DNA of 5,630 nt. Origin: Actinomycetota bacterium. GTDB lineage: Bacteria; Actinomycetota; Actinomycetes; S36-B12; UBA10799. Shown piece by piece: positions 5,339 through 5,630 of this stretch. Location of the stretch: assembly GCA_030837395.1 (NCBI GenBank), contig JAUPKO010000428.1:1-5630 (forward strand), written 5' to 3'. Made by a program: the position numbers and the translations under genes. Numbering within the stretch: position 1 is the first letter of the stretch; each line of letters begins with the position of its first letter. The notes below the pieces were generated by a model. It had not been told where the DNA came from. It searched no databases and saw nothing but the letters and a program-made list of their open reading frames with translations.

Positions 5339-5482
5339 GGCGGGGCTGGCGGGGCTGGCGGGGCCGGCCGCTCTGGCGGGGCTGGCGGGACCTTCAGGGC
5401 TGGCGGAGCTGGCGGGGCCGGCGGGACCTGCGGCGCTGCTGGGACCTGCAGGACTGGCGGGGCCGGCCGCTCTGGCGGGGCT
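5339..5482. repeat. 9-bp minisatellite, 16 contiguous units
   Basis: Sixteen 9-bp units in unbroken register, consensus GGCGGGGCT, with variants GGCGGGGCC, GGCGGGACC, GGCCGCTCT, TTCAGGGCT and others. Four-unit block CT-GGCGGGGCC-GGCCGCTCT-GG is part of a 31-bp segment that is identical at 5355-5385 and 5454-5484, 99 bp apart, implying block duplication by slippage or recombination. In the plus frame from GTG 5312 the array would encode Gly-Gly-Ala-type triplets; on the minus strand Gly/Ser-Pro-Ala. I found no ribosome-binding site or domain to support translation of either, so I treat it as non-coding. Confidence 0.85.
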
Positions 5483-5581
5483 GGTCGGCGAATTGGTCCA
5501 ACTCCCCGGTTTTAGGCCGATACTGCCGATCAAGGGTGTGCGTGGGGCCACGGGGTTCCGCGAACCACTCCTGCGTCGTGT
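5483..5581. other. spacer with a small hairpin between the minisatellite and the repeat element
   Basis: No gene is supported. GGTTC-CGC-GAACC at 5554-5566 is a perfect 5-bp stem with a 3-nt loop. CTCCTG at 5568-5573 stands 9 nt before the first unit of the partial element; the same CTCCTG stands at nearly the same distance (10 nt) before the complete element (2700-2705), so the repeat may extend a little further left. Confidence 0.4.
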
Positions 5582-5630
5582 TGGGGCAGATCCCGCCAAT
5601 ACCATCAGCGCCGTGGGCAGAGGCCGCCAC
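5582..5630. repeat. left half of a second palindromic element, cut by the window edge
   Basis: Unit TGGGGCAGATCCCGCCAA (5582-5599), a 13-nt linker, then GTGGGCAGAGGCCGCCAC (5613-5630). Start-to-start distance is 31 bp, exactly as between the two left units of the complete element at 2715-2814. The inner unit differs by one base from the reverse complement of 2766-2783. The predicted symmetry centre falls 1-2 bp beyond the window, so the right half should lie just outside it. Confidence 0.7.

Noticed and set aside
4114..5482. CRISPR array
   Set aside because: The repeats are contiguous 18-bp and 9-bp tandem units without unique spacers, and no cas gene is present.
5312..5515. Small Gly-Gly-Ala protein (PE_PGRS- or collagen-like) on the plus strand
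   Set aside because: Only 67 codons, a GTG start with no proper Shine-Dalgarno, no PE domain or signal peptide; the composition follows from the 9-bp repeat.
4715..5605. Minus-strand open frame of 296 codons running from near the right edge through the minisatellite into the sulfotransferase gene
   Set aside because: Low-complexity Ala/Pro/Ser/Arg translation, overlap with the 5' half of the real gene in a different frame, and no ribosome-binding site.

Overview
This window is high-GC DNA typical of an actinomycete. The evidence is the strong G/C third-position bias in every convincing gene, GTG start usage, a PlsC of the actinobacterial Rv2182c-like type, and a membrane protein with the proline-rich 'FVPPEPPP' linker common in actinobacterial hypothetical proteins. 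I cannot fix a genus from the sequence alone.

Layout. Positions 1-1723 hold three closely spaced minus-strand genes that probably form one operon: an alpha/beta-hydrolase of the Est30/monoacylglycerol-lipase type (971-1723), a two-TM protein of unknown function (341-952), and the start of a LOR/SDH-domain (TIGR00300, ornithine-cyclodeaminase-like) gene that runs off the left edge (1-311). A 191-bp divergent control region (1724-1914) separates them from a plus-strand 1-acylglycerol-3-phosphate acyltransferase (plsC-like, 1915-2652). This left part looks like ordinary housekeeping lipid and amino-acid metabolism.

The right part (2653-5630) looks accessory. It contains a 100-bp symmetric palindromic element (2715-2814), then a two-gene cassette with a 4-bp overlap: a small protein resembling the C-terminal part of MenA-type antitoxins (2911-3405) and a DUF6036/MenT-like nucleotidyltransferase (3402-3941), probably a toxin-antitoxin pair. 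Convergent to it is a PAPS-dependent sulfotransferase-like gene (4066-5124, minus) whose C-terminal tail is built from an 18-bp tandem repeat. Upstream of that gene is about 500 bp with no convincing gene. It holds two small hairpins, a 16-unit 9-bp minisatellite (5339-5482) and, at the right edge, the left half of a second copy of the palindromic element (5582-5630).

The most unusual signal is the palindromic element. Four related 18-bp units lie at exactly mirrored positions (unit spacing 31 bp, no central loop). The same 31-bp two-unit spacing recurs at 5582-5630, where the window stops almost exactly at the predicted centre. It looks like a dispersed structured repeat family (REP/MITE-like), not chance symmetry. 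No tRNA, rRNA, CRISPR array or transposase is visible.
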